Positions 33,407 to 43,509 of a DNA stretch of 64,000 bases are shown here, one piece after another. Within the stretch, counting starts at the first letter, position 1, and each line of letters begins with the position of its first letter. The stretch is from Idiomarina seosinensis. Lineage in GTDB: Bacteria > Pseudomonadota > Gammaproteobacteria > Enterobacterales > Alteromonadaceae. Both the position numbers and the translations under genes were made by a program. The DNA lies in NCBI RefSeq assembly GCF_003987275.1, contig NZ_PIQF01000004.1, positions 186,001 to 250,000 on the forward strand. Direction: 5' to 3'. The notes under the pieces are model-generated. The model saw only the letters and a program-made list of their open reading frames with translations, made no database searches and was not told where the DNA came from.

Positions 33407-33913
33407 TTAGACACTTAGTAATTCGTTTTCATGTAAGTGATTTAATAAACGATCTTCAAACTCCATCCGCAGCTCCAGGGCTTCGCCTAGAGCGGATAAG
33501 TCACGATCAAACTGCGTCAAGTCATTACTATTTTCAATTTCACCGTAGCTATCGTTGAAGTCGAGTGCGATATCAGTAGTATCAGAAATTAGCGGGAATA
33601 AGTCATCCATCAAATCGTCCATCTGAATGTCTTTTTCTCGACCGGTGCGAACCAGTTGCCCGTAAATTTCAAAATGACCACTGGATACGTAATCCACTAG
33701 CTGACCGCAGAACTCGCGAATATCAGCGATATCAGGCAAACCATTGCGAACCGTTTCGTAAGGTGGCAACGCGGCCAATTTAAAATAATTGATTAATAGC
33801 TCCTGGCGTTCTGCCAGCCATTGATCAATGCTGTCATTGGCTCCGCCCCATTTTTTTTGGGCTTGTTCGCCTTTCGTTAACATGCGCTTCTCCGAACATC
33901 CATTATCTGTCAC
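33407..33913 (-). CDS. rsd: Rsd/AlgQ anti-sigma-70 family protein
   Basis: WLAERQELLINYFKLAALPPYE, FCGQLVDYVSSGHFEIY, LGEALELRMEFEDRLL; divergent from nudC as in enterics. Confidence 0.88.
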   Translation of the reverse strand: MTDNGCSEKRMLTKGEQAQKKWGGANDSIDQWLAERQELLINYFKLAALPPYETVRNGLPDIADIREFCGQLVDYVSSGHFEIYGQLVRTGREKDIQMDDLMDDLFPLISDTTDIALDFNDSYGEIENSNDLTQFDRDLSALGEALELRMEFEDRLLNHLHENELLSV

Positions 33914-33927
33914 AATTTACTGTAAAA

Positions 33928-34782
33928 GTGACGTCTTTTAAATTCCCAACTCTGATCTCACCACAGGAGGCTCAAATGGTAAAGCCTTATTCAAGACCCG
34001 CTGCTGATGAACCCGCCTGGTGGTTTGTCGTTAGTTCTGATCAGATCTTATTAACTGAAGATAATGATTTACCGTTTGGCTGTCTAGCGGATTTGTCGTT
34101 TCCCTCACTTGATGACTACACCGTGGTGCAAATAGGCGAGCTGCGCGAAAGAAGCTGCTATCTGGTTATTGCTGACTACCTTGATGATAACTTTGTTGAC
34201 GGTAAGTTTGAGCCCTTACGACAGCTGCTTGATGCAAGCGACCTGGAAAAATTTGCGATGGCGGGGAGAGCAAGGCAGTTCAGTGACTTTATTAGTACGC
34301 ATCGCTTTTGTGGCCGCTGTGGTACTCGCATGCAAGCGGTCGACTGGGAGCTGGCAATGCATTGCCACCAATGTAACCATCGTTGTTATCCGCGAGTATC
34401 GCCCTGCATCATCGTCGCAATAACCAAAGGCGAGCAATTACTATTAGCCCAAGGCAAGCGGCACAAGCAAGGCATGTACTCAATTTTAGCGGGTTTTGTC
34501 GAAGCGGGAGAGTCGCTAGAGCAAGCTCTAGCTCGCGAGGTTCACGAAGAAGCAGGTATTCAGGTACAGAACATTGAATACCAATTAAGTCAGCCCTGGC
34601 CTTTCCCGCACTCATTAATGATGGGCTTTACCGCTGAATGGGCTGGCGGTGAGCTGCATATTGATCCACATGAACTGGTAACCGGAGATTGGTTTGATTT
34701 TGATGACTTGCCGCCGACGCCACCGGCGGGAACGATTGCTCATACATTGATAGAAAAGGCTATCGGCAAAAAAGCTGATTAG
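33928..34782 (+). CDS. nudC: NAD(+) diphosphatase
   Basis: Zn ribbon FCGRCGTRMQ..CHQCNHRCYPRVSPC, Nudix box GFVEAGESLEQALAREVHEEAGI, SQPWPFPHSLMMGF. Confidence 0.96.
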   Translation: MTSFKFPTLISPQEAQMVKPYSRPAADEPAWWFVVSSDQILLTEDNDLPFGCLADLSFPSLDDYTVVQIGELRERSCYLVIADYLDDNFVDGKFEPLRQLLDASDLEKFAMAGRARQFSDFISTHRFCGRCGTRMQAVDWELAMHCHQCNHRCYPRVSPCIIVAITKGEQLLLAQGKRHKQGMYSILAGFVEAGESLEQALAREVHEEAGIQVQNIEYQLSQPWPFPHSLMMGFTAEWAGGELHIDPHELVTGDWFDFDDLPPTPPAGTIAHTLIEKAIGKKAD

Positions 34783-34826
34783 TGGTAAAATTTATAGTTA
34801 TTGAAACCTAATATTGGATAGTAGTA

Positions 34827-35897
34827 ATGCTAAAACCGGCGTTAAAGAATGACCGCTATTTGCGGGCCCTACAACAACAACCAGTCGACCGCACACCTGT
34901 ATGGATGATGCGCCAAGCCGGTCGTTACCTTCCTGAATATAAGGCAACACGGGCCGAGGCGGGTGACTTTATGTCACTGTGTCGCAATACCGAGCTTGCC
35001 TGTGAGGTAACTTTACAGCCCCTACGCCGTTTCGATCTCGATGCTGCCATTCTATTCAGTGACATTCTGACCATTCCAGATGCTATGGGTCTGGAACTGT
35101 ACTTTGAGACCGGAGAAGGCCCGAAGTTTGCGAAACCAGTGACCACACTTAAGCAGATTGAAAAGCTCGCCGTACCCGACATGGGCAGCGACCTTAAGTA
35201 CGTTACCGACGCAGTTAGTTTGATTCGGCAAGAGCTAGATGGTGCGGTACCACTAATCGGTTTTTCTGGTAGTCCATGGACGTTAGCAACCTATATGGTA
35301 GAAGGTGGAAGTACTAAAAACTTCTCTAAAGTAAAGAAACTGATGTTTGCAGAGCCACAGGCCATGCATCAATTATTAGATGTGCTGGCAGAGTCGGTGA
35401 TCCAGTATTTGAATGCGCAAATCGAAGCTGGAGCACAGTCAGTGATGGTATTTGATACGTGGGGGGGCGTGTTGTCGCCGCGCGATTATCAGCAGTTTTC
35501 GTTAGCCTACATGGAAAAAATAGTTAAAGGCTTAACCAAAACCAGTGAAGGACGTTCGGTGCCAGTGACTTTGTTTACCAAAAATGGTGGTCAGTGGCTG
35601 GAAGCTATGGCTGCAACTGGCGCCACCGCACTGGGTGTTGACTGGACTACTAACTTGGCTGAAGCTCGGCAACGAGTTGGTGGCAAAGTTGCGTTGCAAG
35701 GTAATATGGACCCGAGTGTGTTATACGCTAGTCCTCAGCGAATTGAGCAGGAAGTACAGGAAATATTGAAGAGCTATGGCCGAGGTAACGGTCATATCTT
35801 CAATTTGGGACATGGAATTCATCCAGAAGTCGACCCGGAACACGCAGCTGCTTTTATCGAAGCTATACACAAACATAGCCCTCAATATCACGATTAA
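34827..35897 (+). CDS. hemE: Uroporphyrinogen decarboxylase
   Basis: [51 protein letters not shown]. Confidence 0.97.
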   Translation: MLKPALKNDRYLRALQQQPVDRTPVWMMRQAGRYLPEYKATRAEAGDFMSLCRNTELACEVTLQPLRRFDLDAAILFSDILTIPDAMGLELYFETGEGPKFAKPVTTLKQIEKLAVPDMGSDLKYVTDAVSLIRQELDGAVPLIGFSGSPWTLATYMVEGGSTKNFSKVKKLMFAEPQAMHQLLDVLAESVIQYLNAQIEAGAQSVMVFDTWGGVLSPRDYQQFSLAYMEKIVKGLTKTSEGRSVPVTLFTKNGGQWLEAMAATGATALGVDWTTNLAEARQRVGGKVALQGNMDPSVLYASPQRIEQEVQEILKSYGRGNGHIFNLGHGIHPEVDPEHAAAFIEAIHKHSPQYHD

Positions 35898-35958
35898 GGC
35901 TAAGTTAGCGAAACCTCAGAACTTTTTGCGATTAATGCCCGCTTATCTTCGTTGGATG

Positions 35959-35980
35959 CACCGCCTTTTAGGCGGTGTTT
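35959..35980 (+). terminator. Rho-independent terminator after hemE
   Basis: CACCGCC-tttta-GGCGGTG followed by TTTT. Confidence 0.85.
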
Positions 35981-35992
35981 TGCGTACAATAA

Positions 35993-36016
35993 GCTATGTT
36001 TATAAGTTTACATAGC
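35993..36016. promoter_or_regulatory. Operator-like 24-bp inverted repeat upstream of the RND efflux operon
   Basis: GCTATGT-N10-ACATAGC, between the hemE terminator and the SD/ATG at 36030; overlaps a possible -10 (TATAAG). Confidence 0.55.
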
Positions 36017-36029
36017 CTTAGAGGTAAGC

Positions 36030-37085
36030 ATGGCTCGACGTTCCTGGATCAATCCGCTGACAGTGGTTGTTGTTATTCTCCTTGCACTTGCAGTGTATTT
36101 CTTTGGGTTTCCGCCTGAAGAGAAAGTCCAGCAGCGAGAGCAGCCGAGTGTTCCGGTGCGGACTCAAGTTGCGGAAATAAGTGAGTTTCGCGATGTTATA
36201 GAAGCACTAGGTACAGCACAAGCAAATGAGACGGTATCCATTACTGCGCAAACTCAGGATGTGGTGCAGGCCATCTACTTTGAAAGCGGTGACTCGGTGG
36301 AAAAAGGTCAATTGCTTGCCGAGCTAAATGCCCGGAAAGAAGTTTCTCGAGTTCAGCAGCTAAAATTTAGTCTCGGCGAAGCTGAACGTCAGCTTGACCG
36401 GCTGACTGAGTTGCGTCGTGAAGATGCTGCGTCGCAGCAGCAACTGGAAGAACAGCAGGTTGAAGTTAACCGGATTCAGGCTGAGCTTGAAGTTGCCGAG
36501 GCAACCTTAGCAGAGATGAAAATTTATGCGCCATTCTCTGGGCGTGTCGGTATCCGTGAAGTGAGTCCGGGTGCGCTGGTTTCTCCTGGCGAAAGCTTTA
36601 CGACTCTAGATGATATAAGCCCCATTAAGGTGGACTTTAGTGTTCCAGAGCGATACTTCGCTAGTTTAGCGCTTAACCAGGAAGTGATTACGCGCAATCG
36701 AGCTTACCCCGGCCAACAATTTATCGGCCGAATTACTAGTATCGATTCCAGAATTGACCCTGTCACTCGCTCGGTACGCGTGAGAGCTGAGCTACCCAAT
36801 GAGAATGATTTACTACGCCCAGGGATGTTGCTGCAGATAACGTTATTAAGAAGTATTGATGAAACTTTGCTGTTGCCGGAAAAAGCGTTAATGCCAATAC
36901 AGAGCCGACAATACGTGTTTAAACTGACGCCGGACGGGCGCGCTCAGCAAGTAGAAGTGCAGATTGGCCGCCGCAAGCCTGGTATTGTAGAAATTACCAA
37001 TGGTGTAGAGCCCGGTGATGAAGTGATTGTGGAGGGCCTGGTTCGCCTTCGCGATGGTGTTCCTGTTAACGTACAGGAGGACTAA
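36030..37085 (+). CDS. RND efflux periplasmic adaptor (MFP) subunit
   Basis: N-terminal TM anchor, biotinyl-lipoyl-like and coiled-coil region, FSGRVGIREVSPGALVSPGE. Confidence 0.93.
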   Translation: MARRSWINPLTVVVVILLALAVYFFGFPPEEKVQQREQPSVPVRTQVAEISEFRDVIEALGTAQANETVSITAQTQDVVQAIYFESGDSVEKGQLLAELNARKEVSRVQQLKFSLGEAERQLDRLTELRREDAASQQQLEEQQVEVNRIQAELEVAEATLAEMKIYAPFSGRVGIREVSPGALVSPGESFTTLDDISPIKVDFSVPERYFASLALNQEVITRNRAYPGQQFIGRITSIDSRIDPVTRSVRVRAELPNENDLLRPGMLLQITLLRSIDETLLLPEKALMPIQSRQYVFKLTPDGRAQQVEVQIGRRKPGIVEITNGVEPGDEVIVEGLVRLRDGVPVNVQED

Positions 37086-37088
37086 GCT

Positions 37089-40000
37089 GTGTTTTTATCC
37101 GATGTATCGGTAAAGCGCCCGGTTTTTGCGACGGTCCTGAATATTCTGTTGCTGATTTTCGGCATTGTCGCCTTCACCATGCTGCCATTGCGTGAGTTTC
37201 CGGATATTGATGCCCCTGTTGTAAGTGTCAGTACGGATTACCCGGGGGCTTCGGCAGAAGTTGTTGAAACTCAGATCACGCAGCTCATAGAGGAGCGAAT
37301 CAGCGGCATAGAGGGTATTAAAAACATCAGCTCCAGCAGTCGACCAGGGCGTTCCAATATAAGTATTGAGTTTAATCTGAGTCGCGATATTGACGCCGCA
37401 TCTAATGATGTCCGCGAGCGCGTATCACGAGCACTTGATAACCTTCCGGAAGAATCAGACCCGCCCGAAGTGTCGAAAGCATCTTCTGATGAAACCACCG
37501 TCGTTTGGTACAACTTGCGTAGTGAGAGCATGTCGATTCTGGAGCTCACCGATTACGCTGAGCGATATATCGTCGACCGACTGGCCGTTGTGGACGGTGT
37601 AGCCCGTGTCCGCATTGGTGGGGACCGTCGCTATGCGATGCGAGTATGGCTTGATCGTGATGCTATGGCAGCACGACAAATAACCGTCACCGATATTGTA
37701 AACCGCTTGCGCGAAGAAAACGTCGAGCTTCCCGCCGGCGAAGTTGAATCAACGGAGCGTGAGTTTTCGGTACGAATGGCAAGAGCCTATTTGTCCGAGG
37801 AAGATTTTAAGAATTTAGTCGTGCGCCGTGGCGACGACGGCTACTTAGTCAGGCTGGGTGAGGTAGCTCGGGTCGAGCTCGGTGCCGAAGACGATAAAAC
37901 GGACTTCCGTGGTAACGGAGTTAACATGGTTGGCATTGGTATTATAAAACAATCCAAAGCCAATACGTTGTCGGTAGTAGAAAACGTTCGCGAAGAAATG
38001 GAACGGCTGGAGAAAACACTACCGGAAACGATGTATCTTGCAACCAGCTACGATTCGTCCATATTTATTCAAGGCTCCATCGACGAAGTTTACAATACAT
38101 TGCTGGTCGCTATGTGTTTGGTGATTGTTGTCATCTACCTGTTCCTGGGTAATGTCAGAGCCACCATAATCCCGGCACTCACAGTGCCAGTAGCGATCAT
38201 TGCGTCCTATATTGTGCTCTTTGCCCTGGGCTTTTCGATCAACCTACTGACGTTGCTGGCGCTGGTTTTGGCAATAGGCCTGGTGGTCGATGATTCGATA
38301 GTGGTACTGGAGAATATATACCGACGGATAGAACAGGGAGAGCCGCCTTTACTAGCGGCATATCGCGGTGCAAGGGAAGTAGGCTTCGCGGTGGTTGCCA
38401 CCACCTTAGTATTGATATCGGTATTCGTGCCCTTGGCCTTCCTGGAAGGCAATATTGGTAAACTATTTACTGAGTTTGCCATCGCTATCGCTGCGGCGGT
38501 GGCGTTCTCCAGTATTGCCGCATTGACGTTAACTCCAATGTTAAGCTCCAAAGTACTGAGTCATAAGGAACGCACGAGTAAGTTCGGTAGAGCTTTTGAT
38601 GCTTTCTTTGCCTGGTTGGAGCGTAAATACCGCTGGCTGTTAGAGGGCGCGGTAGCTAAGCCGATATTTGCGCTATTACTTGTCGTTCTGGCAGGTTTCG
38701 TCAGCTATGGTGTTCTCAAATTGGTACCGCAGGAGTTTGCTCCTCCTGAAGACCGAGGCACATTTTACATCAGTATACGCGGTGCTGAGGGGGCCAGTTT
38801 TGAATCCAACTCGAAGCACATGGATGAAATTGAACAAATTATCCTGCCTTATATCGACGAAAATAAAATAGACCGCGTGATTGTCCGTGCGCCAGGTTGG
38901 GGTAACTCAGCCGGTATTGCGATAGTTGGTGCCATTCCCTTTGACCAACGAGAGTGGTCGACGTTCGAACTAATGGAGGAAATGCGCGGCAAGCTCAATG
39001 AAGTTGTTGGCGTTCAGGCATTCGCCTTTATGCGATCTGGAATCAGCGGTGGCGGCGGCCGGCCAGTGCAATTTGTATTACAAGGTAATACTTATGAAAA
39101 GCTGGCAGAGTACCGCGACATTGTTATTGAGGAAGCGTCTAAGAATCCAGGTTTGCAGGAAGTGGACAGTGATTATAAAGAGACACTACCCCAGTTATTA
39201 ATAGAAGTTGATGAGTCGCGCGCGGCGGATCTTGGTGTATCTGTGCAGGATATTGGTATTACTTTGCAGTCAATATTGGGTCAACGACGAGTCACTACTT
39301 ATCTCGATCGGGGAGAAGAATATTATGTAATGCTTGAAGGAGAAAAAGCGGATTATCGCAGCCCAACGGCAATTGATAATATCTATGTTCGGTCAAGTCG
39401 CAGTGACGAGTTAATTCCATTGTCCAATGTGGTTCGTATTACCGAGAAAGCGACCTCCGGGGAGCTCAATCGCTATAACCGCATGCGCAGTGTCACGATA
39501 GAGGCTAACTTAGCGGAAGGCTACTCGCTCGGCGAAGCTTTGAGCTATCTAGAGGGTGTGGTAGACGAGAAACTGCCTGAGGATGTTTCAGTCGACTATA
39601 AAGGCGAATCACAGCTGTATCAGGAAAGTGGCAGCTCAATTATCTTTGTGTTTGGACTAGCGCTGATTATCACTTTCTTAGTGCTAGCCGCCCAATTTGA
39701 GAGCTTCGTGCATCCACTGGTTATTATGCTGGCGGTACCGATGGCAATTGTTGGTGCCTTTATTGGCCTTTATGTGACCGGGCAGACGATCAATATTTAT
39801 TCGCAGATCGGTATTGTCATGCTGATTGGCCTGGCCGCAAAAAACGGGATCTTGATTGTGGAATTCGCCAACCAGCTGCGTGATTCTGGTATCGAGTTTA
39901 AAGAAGCCGTACTACGCGCGTCGCAGCAACGGTTGCGACCTATAGTCATGACGGCTTTTACCACGCTGATGAGTGCCTTACCGTTAATTTTAGGAAGCGG

Positions 40001-40187
40001 ACCGGGCCACGAAAGCCGCATGGTAATAGGGATAGTTATTTTCTCAGGAGTGGCTGTTTCGGCCTTTCTGACGTTATTCGTTATCCCGGCGCTGTATGTT
40101 TTAATGGCGAAGAACACGTCTTCACCATTGACCAGAACCCGCAGACTAGAATCTATGCAAGAGGACTACCCTGACCATCATCACTAG
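37089..40187 (+). CDS. RND efflux transporter permease (HAE1-like)
   Basis: SVKRPVFATVLNILLLIFGIVAF, LREFPDIDAPVVSVSTDYPGASAEVVE, GLVVDDSIVVLENIYRR; 1032 aa. Confidence 0.96.
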   Translation: MFLSDVSVKRPVFATVLNILLLIFGIVAFTMLPLREFPDIDAPVVSVSTDYPGASAEVVETQITQLIEERISGIEGIKNISSSSRPGRSNISIEFNLSRDIDAASNDVRERVSRALDNLPEESDPPEVSKASSDETTVVWYNLRSESMSILELTDYAERYIVDRLAVVDGVARVRIGGDRRYAMRVWLDRDAMAARQITVTDIVNRLREENVELPAGEVESTEREFSVRMARAYLSEEDFKNLVVRRGDDGYLVRLGEVARVELGAEDDKTDFRGNGVNMVGIGIIKQSKANTLSVVENVREEMERLEKTLPETMYLATSYDSSIFIQGSIDEVYNTLLVAMCLVIVVIYLFLGNVRATIIPALTVPVAIIASYIVLFALGFSINLLTLLALVLAIGLVVDDSIVVLENIYRRIEQGEPPLLAAYRGAREVGFAVVATTLVLISVFVPLAFLEGNIGKLFTEFAIAIAAAVAFSSIAALTLTPMLSSKVLSHKERTSKFGRAFDAFFAWLERKYRWLLEGAVAKPIFALLLVVLAGFVSYGVLKLVPQEFAPPEDRGTFYISIRGAEGASFESNSKHMDEIEQIILPYIDENKIDRVIVRAPGWGNSAGIAIVGAIPFDQREWSTFELMEEMRGKLNEVVGVQAFAFMRSGISGGGGRPVQFVLQGNTYEKLAEYRDIVIEEASKNPGLQEVDSDYKETLPQLLIEVDESRAADLGVSVQDIGITLQSILGQRRVTTYLDRGEEYYVMLEGEKADYRSPTAIDNIYVRSSRSDELIPLSNVVRITEKATSGELNRYNRMRSVTIEANLAEGYSLGEALSYLEGVVDEKLPEDVSVDYKGESQLYQESGSSIIFVFGLALIITFLVLAAQFESFVHPLVIMLAVPMAIVGAFIGLYVTGQTINIYSQIGIVMLIGLAAKNGILIVEFANQLRDSGIEFKEAVLRASQQRLRPIVMTAFTTLMSALPLILGSGPGHESRMVIGIVIFSGVAVSAFLTLFVIPALYVLMAKNTSSPLTRTRRLESMQEDYPDHHH

Positions 40188-40193
40188 TCAGTG

Positions 40194-40925
40194 TTAGCAA
40201 TAGTGATAAAGGGGTTCGTTACCACGAGGTGGCAACCCCTTTAGTATGTTTTTGGCGAATACGGGGTTATTGGTGAAGATCCCGTCGACCCCCATTGCAT
40301 AAAGCTCTTCGATATCATGTTGCTCATCGACGGTAAAAACAAACACTTCAAGATCTCGGCGATGGCCATCATCGACCAATTCCTGGGTTACAAAATCGAC
40401 ATTTACGTGAGCGGCACAGGCCTTAAGGCGCGACGCAAAATCACAGTAATCGAGTGGGCAGGATGTTGTTAATGCTCCGATGGCAACCTGCGGGCGGCGA
40501 TGTTTTAAGCGTTGTAGCCAATGATGGTTAAACGATGAGACTAAAAACTGAGGCAACTCAAACTCAGTATTCTCCAATGCGTAATCAATATCTTGCAGTA
40601 GCTCTGGGCTTGGCACATCCCCCTTAAGCTCTATATTGACGTTACAGCGGCCGTTTATGTGTTCTAAGGCTTGGCGTAAAGTGGGTATGGGCTGCTGCCC
40701 AAATACTTTTAACTGATTGATTTGGCCAACCGATAAATCTTTAAGACGCCCGGGCGTTGCGGTGAGACGTTCAAGGTAACGGTCATGGAAAACAAACCGC
40801 TCGCCGTCAATCGCATAGACATCCAGCTCGATTCCATAGACTTGTGCATCCAGAGCTTTGCTAAATGCGGCTAAGGTATTTTCCGGCGCCTCTGCGCTGG
40901 CACCACGGTGCGCCCAAACCTTCAT
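40194..40925 (-). CDS. ugpQ: Glycerophosphodiester phosphodiesterase
   Basis: VWAHRGASAEAPENTLAAF, GIELDVYAIDGERFVFHD, MGVDGIFTNNP. Confidence 0.9.
   Translation of the reverse strand: MKVWAHRGASAEAPENTLAAFSKALDAQVYGIELDVYAIDGERFVFHDRYLERLTATPGRLKDLSVGQINQLKVFGQQPIPTLRQALEHINGRCNVNIELKGDVPSPELLQDIDYALENTEFELPQFLVSSFNHHWLQRLKHRRPQVAIGALTTSCPLDYCDFASRLKACAAHVNVDFVTQELVDDGHRRDLEVFVFTVDEQHDIEELYAMGVDGIFTNNPVFAKNILKGLPPRGNEPLYHYC
40208..40242. terminator. Strong hairpin inside the 3' end of ugpQ, candidate terminator for the convergent RND operon
   Basis: AAAGGGGTT-cgtta-CCAC-gag-GTGG-c-AACCCCTTT, 20 bp after the RND stop. Confidence 0.5.
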
Positions 40926-41791
40926 TTTGCCTTGCGTGCCATAACCTGACCCATCCGGGTAACTGACTCGGGACCAAGCTGAACATCAAACTGCACTGCG
41001 TCTTCAGCGAATGCCAGCACGACGGTAGAACCTAATTTAAAGTGACCCATTTCCTCGCCCTTGCTCAGCCTTATTGCATTGGCACCGGATGTTGGATAGT
41101 CCCAGCTGTGCACCCGATCGCCGGTTGGAGGGGTGACTGTGCCCGACCACACGGTACCGATACTGGCGACAATGGTGGCGCCAACTAAAACCATGGCCAT
41201 GGGTCCATGATCGGTCTCAAACAAAGCCACAACGCGTTCATTGCGAGCGAATAAATTGGGAACATTTCTTGCTGTTAACGGGTTTACAGAAAATAGATCG
41301 CCTGGAACATAGATCATTTTTGTTAAGGTACCGTCACAGGGCATATGAATTCGGTGGTAGTCTTTAGGGGCTAGATAAATAGTCGCAAAATCACCTTCCA
41401 TAAACGGCTTTGCGTCCTGTTTATCACCGCCGAGCAGCTCGGTTAACGAGTAATCGTGTCCTTTCGCCTGGAAAATCTGTTCGCCGTTAATCTTTCCAAG
41501 TTGACTGACAGCACCGTCAACCGGATGGGCCAATTCGTCCTGCTCTGTAAGCAGCGGTCTCATCTCTGGTTTAAGATAGCGGGTGAAAAAATCGTTAAAG
41601 GTTTGATAATCAGCAGGTTGCTCGTGAATAGCTTCACTCATATCCACTTTATAGTTTTTAATAAACCATTTAATAAATAATTGAGTAAAAATACCGGCCT
41701 GAGCAGCCGCAAAGTAACCCACCAAACGCGACAACAAGTGTTTTGGAGTCACGTACTGCAGAGTAATTTTAATTCGATCGGTTGTTGACAC
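40922..41791 (-). CDS. psd: Phosphatidylserine decarboxylase
   Basis: FFTRYLKPEMRPL, YHRIHMPCDG, LGSTVVLAFAED; LGST self-cleavage motif. Confidence 0.96.
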   Translation of the reverse strand: MSTTDRIKITLQYVTPKHLLSRLVGYFAAAQAGIFTQLFIKWFIKNYKVDMSEAIHEQPADYQTFNDFFTRYLKPEMRPLLTEQDELAHPVDGAVSQLGKINGEQIFQAKGHDYSLTELLGGDKQDAKPFMEGDFATIYLAPKDYHRIHMPCDGTLTKMIYVPGDLFSVNPLTARNVPNLFARNERVVALFETDHGPMAMVLVGATIVASIGTVWSGTVTPPTGDRVHSWDYPTSGANAIRLSKGEEMGHFKLGSTVVLAFAEDAVQFDVQLGPESVTRMGQVMARKAK

Positions 41792-41796
41792 CTTAA

Positions 41797-42849
41797 TTAA
41801 CCTCTTACTAATGCCCGAGGGGGCTTTTTGGTATTCATTGATTCGATAATACGGTGATAGTTCTGTAATCGCCAGTCGGCGACCTCCCCTTTTTCGACCG
41901 CTTCTTGCAACGCACAGCCTGGGTCGTTTTTATGTTTACAGTCGCGAAATTTACAGCCGCCCAGGAAAGGACGAAAATCTTTATAACACCATGCGACTCT
42001 CTCCGGCTCAAGGTGCCATAACGAAAACTCTCTAATGCCCGGAGAGTCGATCAGGGCTCCTTCTTCTTCTAACAGGTACCAGGTCGCGACCGTAGTGGTA
42101 TGCTGCCCCAGTCCGGAGTTTTCAGATACTTCCTTAGTGTGAGTATTCACCTGCGGCAAAATTTGGTTAACGAGTGAGGACTTACCAACGCCAGACTGAC
42201 CGACCACAATTGAAGTATGCTGGGGAAGCTGCCGCATTAATGGGGTTAAATCTTGCTGAGTCGTGCTGCTGACTTTTAAGGTTGTGTAGCCAATCCTCTG
42301 ATAGTGTTCAAAGGACGATGTAATCTGTCGCTGTTGCTGCTCATCCAGATCGCCGAGTAAGTCGGTTTTATTGAGCACGATAATGGGTTCAATGCCAATA
42401 TCTTCGCAAGCAACAATATAGCGGTCGATTATTTGAGTACTGTAGGCGGGTAGCACACTGGACACGACCAGAATCTGATCAATATTTGCCGCAACCGGCT
42501 TTAATCCGTCGTAAAAATCTGGTCGCGAAAGTAGGGTTTCGCGTTCGTGTACGGCCTCTACAACGCCCTGCATACCGTCCATTGATGCCGTAGCGCGGCG
42601 CCACTGGACACGGTCGCCACAAACCAAACTGTTAATATTACGCCTTATATGGCAGCGAAAAGTCTCGGCGTTGTCGCTCATCACGTCAGCGTGCTGGCCA
42701 TAACGACTAATAACACGGCCTTGCTCGGCTGGACCGAGTTGGTCGCTTTGGAAATCAACATCGACTTGCTCAAGCCGTTTACGCTGATTGCTTTTAACGC
42801 GCCGCTGCTGACCTTTATTGAGCCGTTTTTTATTCACCAAGCCATTCAA
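41797..42849 (-). CDS. rsgA: Ribosome small subunit-dependent GTPase A
   Basis: VGQSGVGKSSLVNQILP circularly permuted GTPase, Zn motif CKFRDCKHKNDPGCAL. Confidence 0.96.
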   Translation of the reverse strand: MNGLVNKKRLNKGQQRRVKSNQRKRLEQVDVDFQSDQLGPAEQGRVISRYGQHADVMSDNAETFRCHIRRNINSLVCGDRVQWRRATASMDGMQGVVEAVHERETLLSRPDFYDGLKPVAANIDQILVVSSVLPAYSTQIIDRYIVACEDIGIEPIIVLNKTDLLGDLDEQQQRQITSSFEHYQRIGYTTLKVSSTTQQDLTPLMRQLPQHTSIVVGQSGVGKSSLVNQILPQVNTHTKEVSENSGLGQHTTTVATWYLLEEEGALIDSPGIREFSLWHLEPERVAWCYKDFRPFLGGCKFRDCKHKNDPGCALQEAVEKGEVADWRLQNYHRIIESMNTKKPPRALVRG

Positions 42850-42912
42850 CCTGTTGCTGTTTAAAAATTAACGCTATCATACCTGAAATTATAGCGGTTT
42901 TAGAGTGTGATT

Positions 42913-43467
42913 ATGAGTGATAACGAGAAAAGTCAGCGGCTGGTATGGATAGACCTTGAGATGACTGGGTTAGAGCCGGAACAGCACCATATTATTGAGA
43001 TAGCAACGATAGTGACTGATGCCGAATTAAATACGATTGCAGAAGGTCCTGTCATCGCCATCAATCAGCCTCAACACTTGTTGGATCGGATGGACGACTG
43101 GAATGTGAAAACACACACTGGCTCGGGACTTGTCGAACGCATTAAGCAGAGCAACCACGACGAAGGCCAGGCGGCCAGAGAGACGCTGGAATTTTTAAAA
43201 CAATACGTGGAGCCTGGAAGCAGCCCAATGTGCGGTAATAGTATTTGTCAGGATCGGCGCTTTTTAGCCAAACATATGCCAGAACTGGAAGCTTTTTTCC
43301 ATTACCGAAACCTTGATGTTAGTACCTTGAAAGAACTTGCTAAACGCTGGAATCCGACGGTCTTAAACAGTTTTAAAAAGCAAGGTGCACATGAAGCATT
43401 GGCAGATATCCGTGAGTCGATTGGTGAACTAGCCCATTATCGGGAAAACTTTTTAAGGCTGCCCTAA
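42913..43467 (+). CDS. orn: Oligoribonuclease
   Basis: [52 protein letters not shown]. Confidence 0.97.
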   Translation: MSDNEKSQRLVWIDLEMTGLEPEQHHIIEIATIVTDAELNTIAEGPVIAINQPQHLLDRMDDWNVKTHTGSGLVERIKQSNHDEGQAARETLEFLKQYVEPGSSPMCGNSICQDRRFLAKHMPELEAFFHYRNLDVSTLKELAKRWNPTVLNSFKKQGAHEALADIRESIGELAHYRENFLRLP

Positions 43468-43509
43468 GTACTTTATGTGAGTGGAAACTGATAAAGAGAG
43501 AGACAAACT

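Noticed and set aside
35776-36015. 79-aa ORF spanning the hemE end and the RND upstream region
   Set aside because: Overlaps hemE in another frame and runs through a terminator and the operator-like repeat.
42860-42900. CGCTAT-N13-ATAGCG inverted repeat in the rsgA/orn divergent gap
   Set aside because: Short arms in an AT-rich promoter region; could be chance, so not promoted to a finding.
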